Shown piece after piece: positions 5,573 through 5,720 of a stretch of DNA of 5,720 bases. A program made the position numbers and the translations under genes. Source of the DNA: Butyricicoccus sp. (GTDB lineage Bacteria; Bacillota; Clostridia; Oscillospirales; Butyricicoccaceae); NCBI GenBank assembly GCA_020025885.1, contig JAHHRJ010000085.1, forward strand, positions 1-5,720, read 5' to 3'. Every line of letters starts with the position of its first letter. Position 1 is the first letter of the stretch. Below the pieces are notes generated by a model that worked only from the letters and a program-made list of their open reading frames with translations, did not search any database and had not been told where the DNA came from.

Positions 5573-5592
5573 CCCCTGCCTTTAGGCATGGG
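5573..5592 (+). repeat. subterminal imperfect hairpin of the IS left end
   Basis: CCCCTGCC (5573-5580), loop TTTA (5581-5584) and GGCATGGG (5585-5592) form an 8-position stem with one internal C-T mismatch. Imperfect hairpins of this kind near the ends are what TnpA binds in IS200/IS605 elements, with the unpaired bases helping recognition of one strand. Confidence 0.8.
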
Positions 5593-5635
5593 AATATAAG
5601 GCACACATAGATTCCCCATTCATGAGGGTATTTCC

Positions 5636-5664
5636 TTGTATTAGATGAAAAATAGTAGTATAAT
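5636..5664 (+). promoter_or_regulatory. promoter for tnpA
   Basis: TTGTAT (5636-5641), a 17-bp spacer and a perfect TATAAT (5659-5664) form a good sigma-A promoter inside the element. The expected start, about 7 bp after the -10, falls on or next to the ATG at 5671. The mRNA would be leaderless or nearly so, and no Shine-Dalgarno is seen before the start codon. Confidence 0.6.
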
Positions 5665-5670
5665 ATTTTC

Positions 5671-5720
5671 ATGAAATATAAAAACAATAACAATGTGGTA
5701 TACTCGTGCAAATATCATGT
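5671..5720 (+). CDS. tnpA: IS200/IS605 transposase TnpA, N-terminus (partial)
   Basis: The first 17 codons read MKYKNNNNVVYSCKYHV, the hallmark start of Y1 HUH transposases of the IS200 type, where NNVVYSCKYHVVWCPKYR is typical. The full protein is usually about 130-155 residues; its HUH motif and catalytic Tyr lie beyond the window. It cuts and rejoins single-stranded DNA at the element ends using the hairpins as binding sites. No ribosome binding site is visible before the ATG, in line with the very low transposase expression known for IS200. The frame is open to the window edge. Confidence 0.9.
   Translation, partial: MKYKNNNNVVYSCKYH

Larger units (their letters stand above)
5557..5720 (+). 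mobile_element. IS200/IS605-family element, left end (partial)
   Basis: The left end of a single-strand-transposing IS200/IS605 element, running off the window. TTAC (5553-5556) directly precedes the first element base, as in IS608-type elements that insert 3' of TTAC. Ten bases in, AAAG (5569-5572) stands at the 5' foot of the hairpin, the position of the guide that pairs with the target; GTAAA (5567-5571) is the exact complement of the flanking TTTAC. The tnpA gene then reads in the same direction. The element has no terminal inverted repeats at this end, as expected for the family. Whether tnpB is also present cannot be seen. Confidence 0.88.

Overview
The window looks like chromosome from a low-to-mid GC Firmicute, most likely a gut-type Clostridia (Oscillospirales/Ruminococcaceae-like). 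The reasons are strong AGGAGG-type ribosome binding sites, consensus sigma-A promoters, a tRNA-Pro(CGG) with encoded CCA, and the gene order LolA-like lipoprotein - alr - mazF/ndoA. That order matches the Bacillus subtilis ydcC - alrA - ndoAI - ndoA block, except that the antitoxin gene is missing. The taxonomic call is an inference from these features, not from a search.

Left part (1-1660): a complete ten-helix DMT/EamA permease on the plus strand faces an uncharacterised 157-residue soluble protein on the minus strand. About 100 bp separate them, with an 82-bp segment bounded by an 11-bp inverted repeat. Middle control region (1634-1941): a minus-strand tRNA-Pro with its own terminator and a perfect TTGACA-17-TATAAT promoter stands back to back with a plus-strand promoter for the next operon.

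Core operon (1942-4786): lipoprotein, alanine racemase (D-Ala for peptidoglycan), MazF-type mRNA interferase and an exported coiled-coil protein, closed by a strong rho-independent terminator at 4806-4843. Between alr and mazF there is no antitoxin gene. That 132-nt gap instead holds a sequence perfectly complementary (11 bp) to the mazF Shine-Dalgarno region and the first base of its start codon, with a competing 9-bp complement right beside it. This is the most interesting regulatory signal in the window.

Right part (4866-5720): an uncharacterised cysteine-rich 168-residue protein starts only 22 bp after that terminator. It is followed by the first ~34 codons of a MATE-family efflux gene, which is cut by an IS200/IS605-family element. 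The element's left end shows the expected parts: a TTAC target next to the insertion point, an AAAG guide at the foot of an imperfect hairpin, and the first 17 codons of the Y1 transposase TnpA before the window ends.
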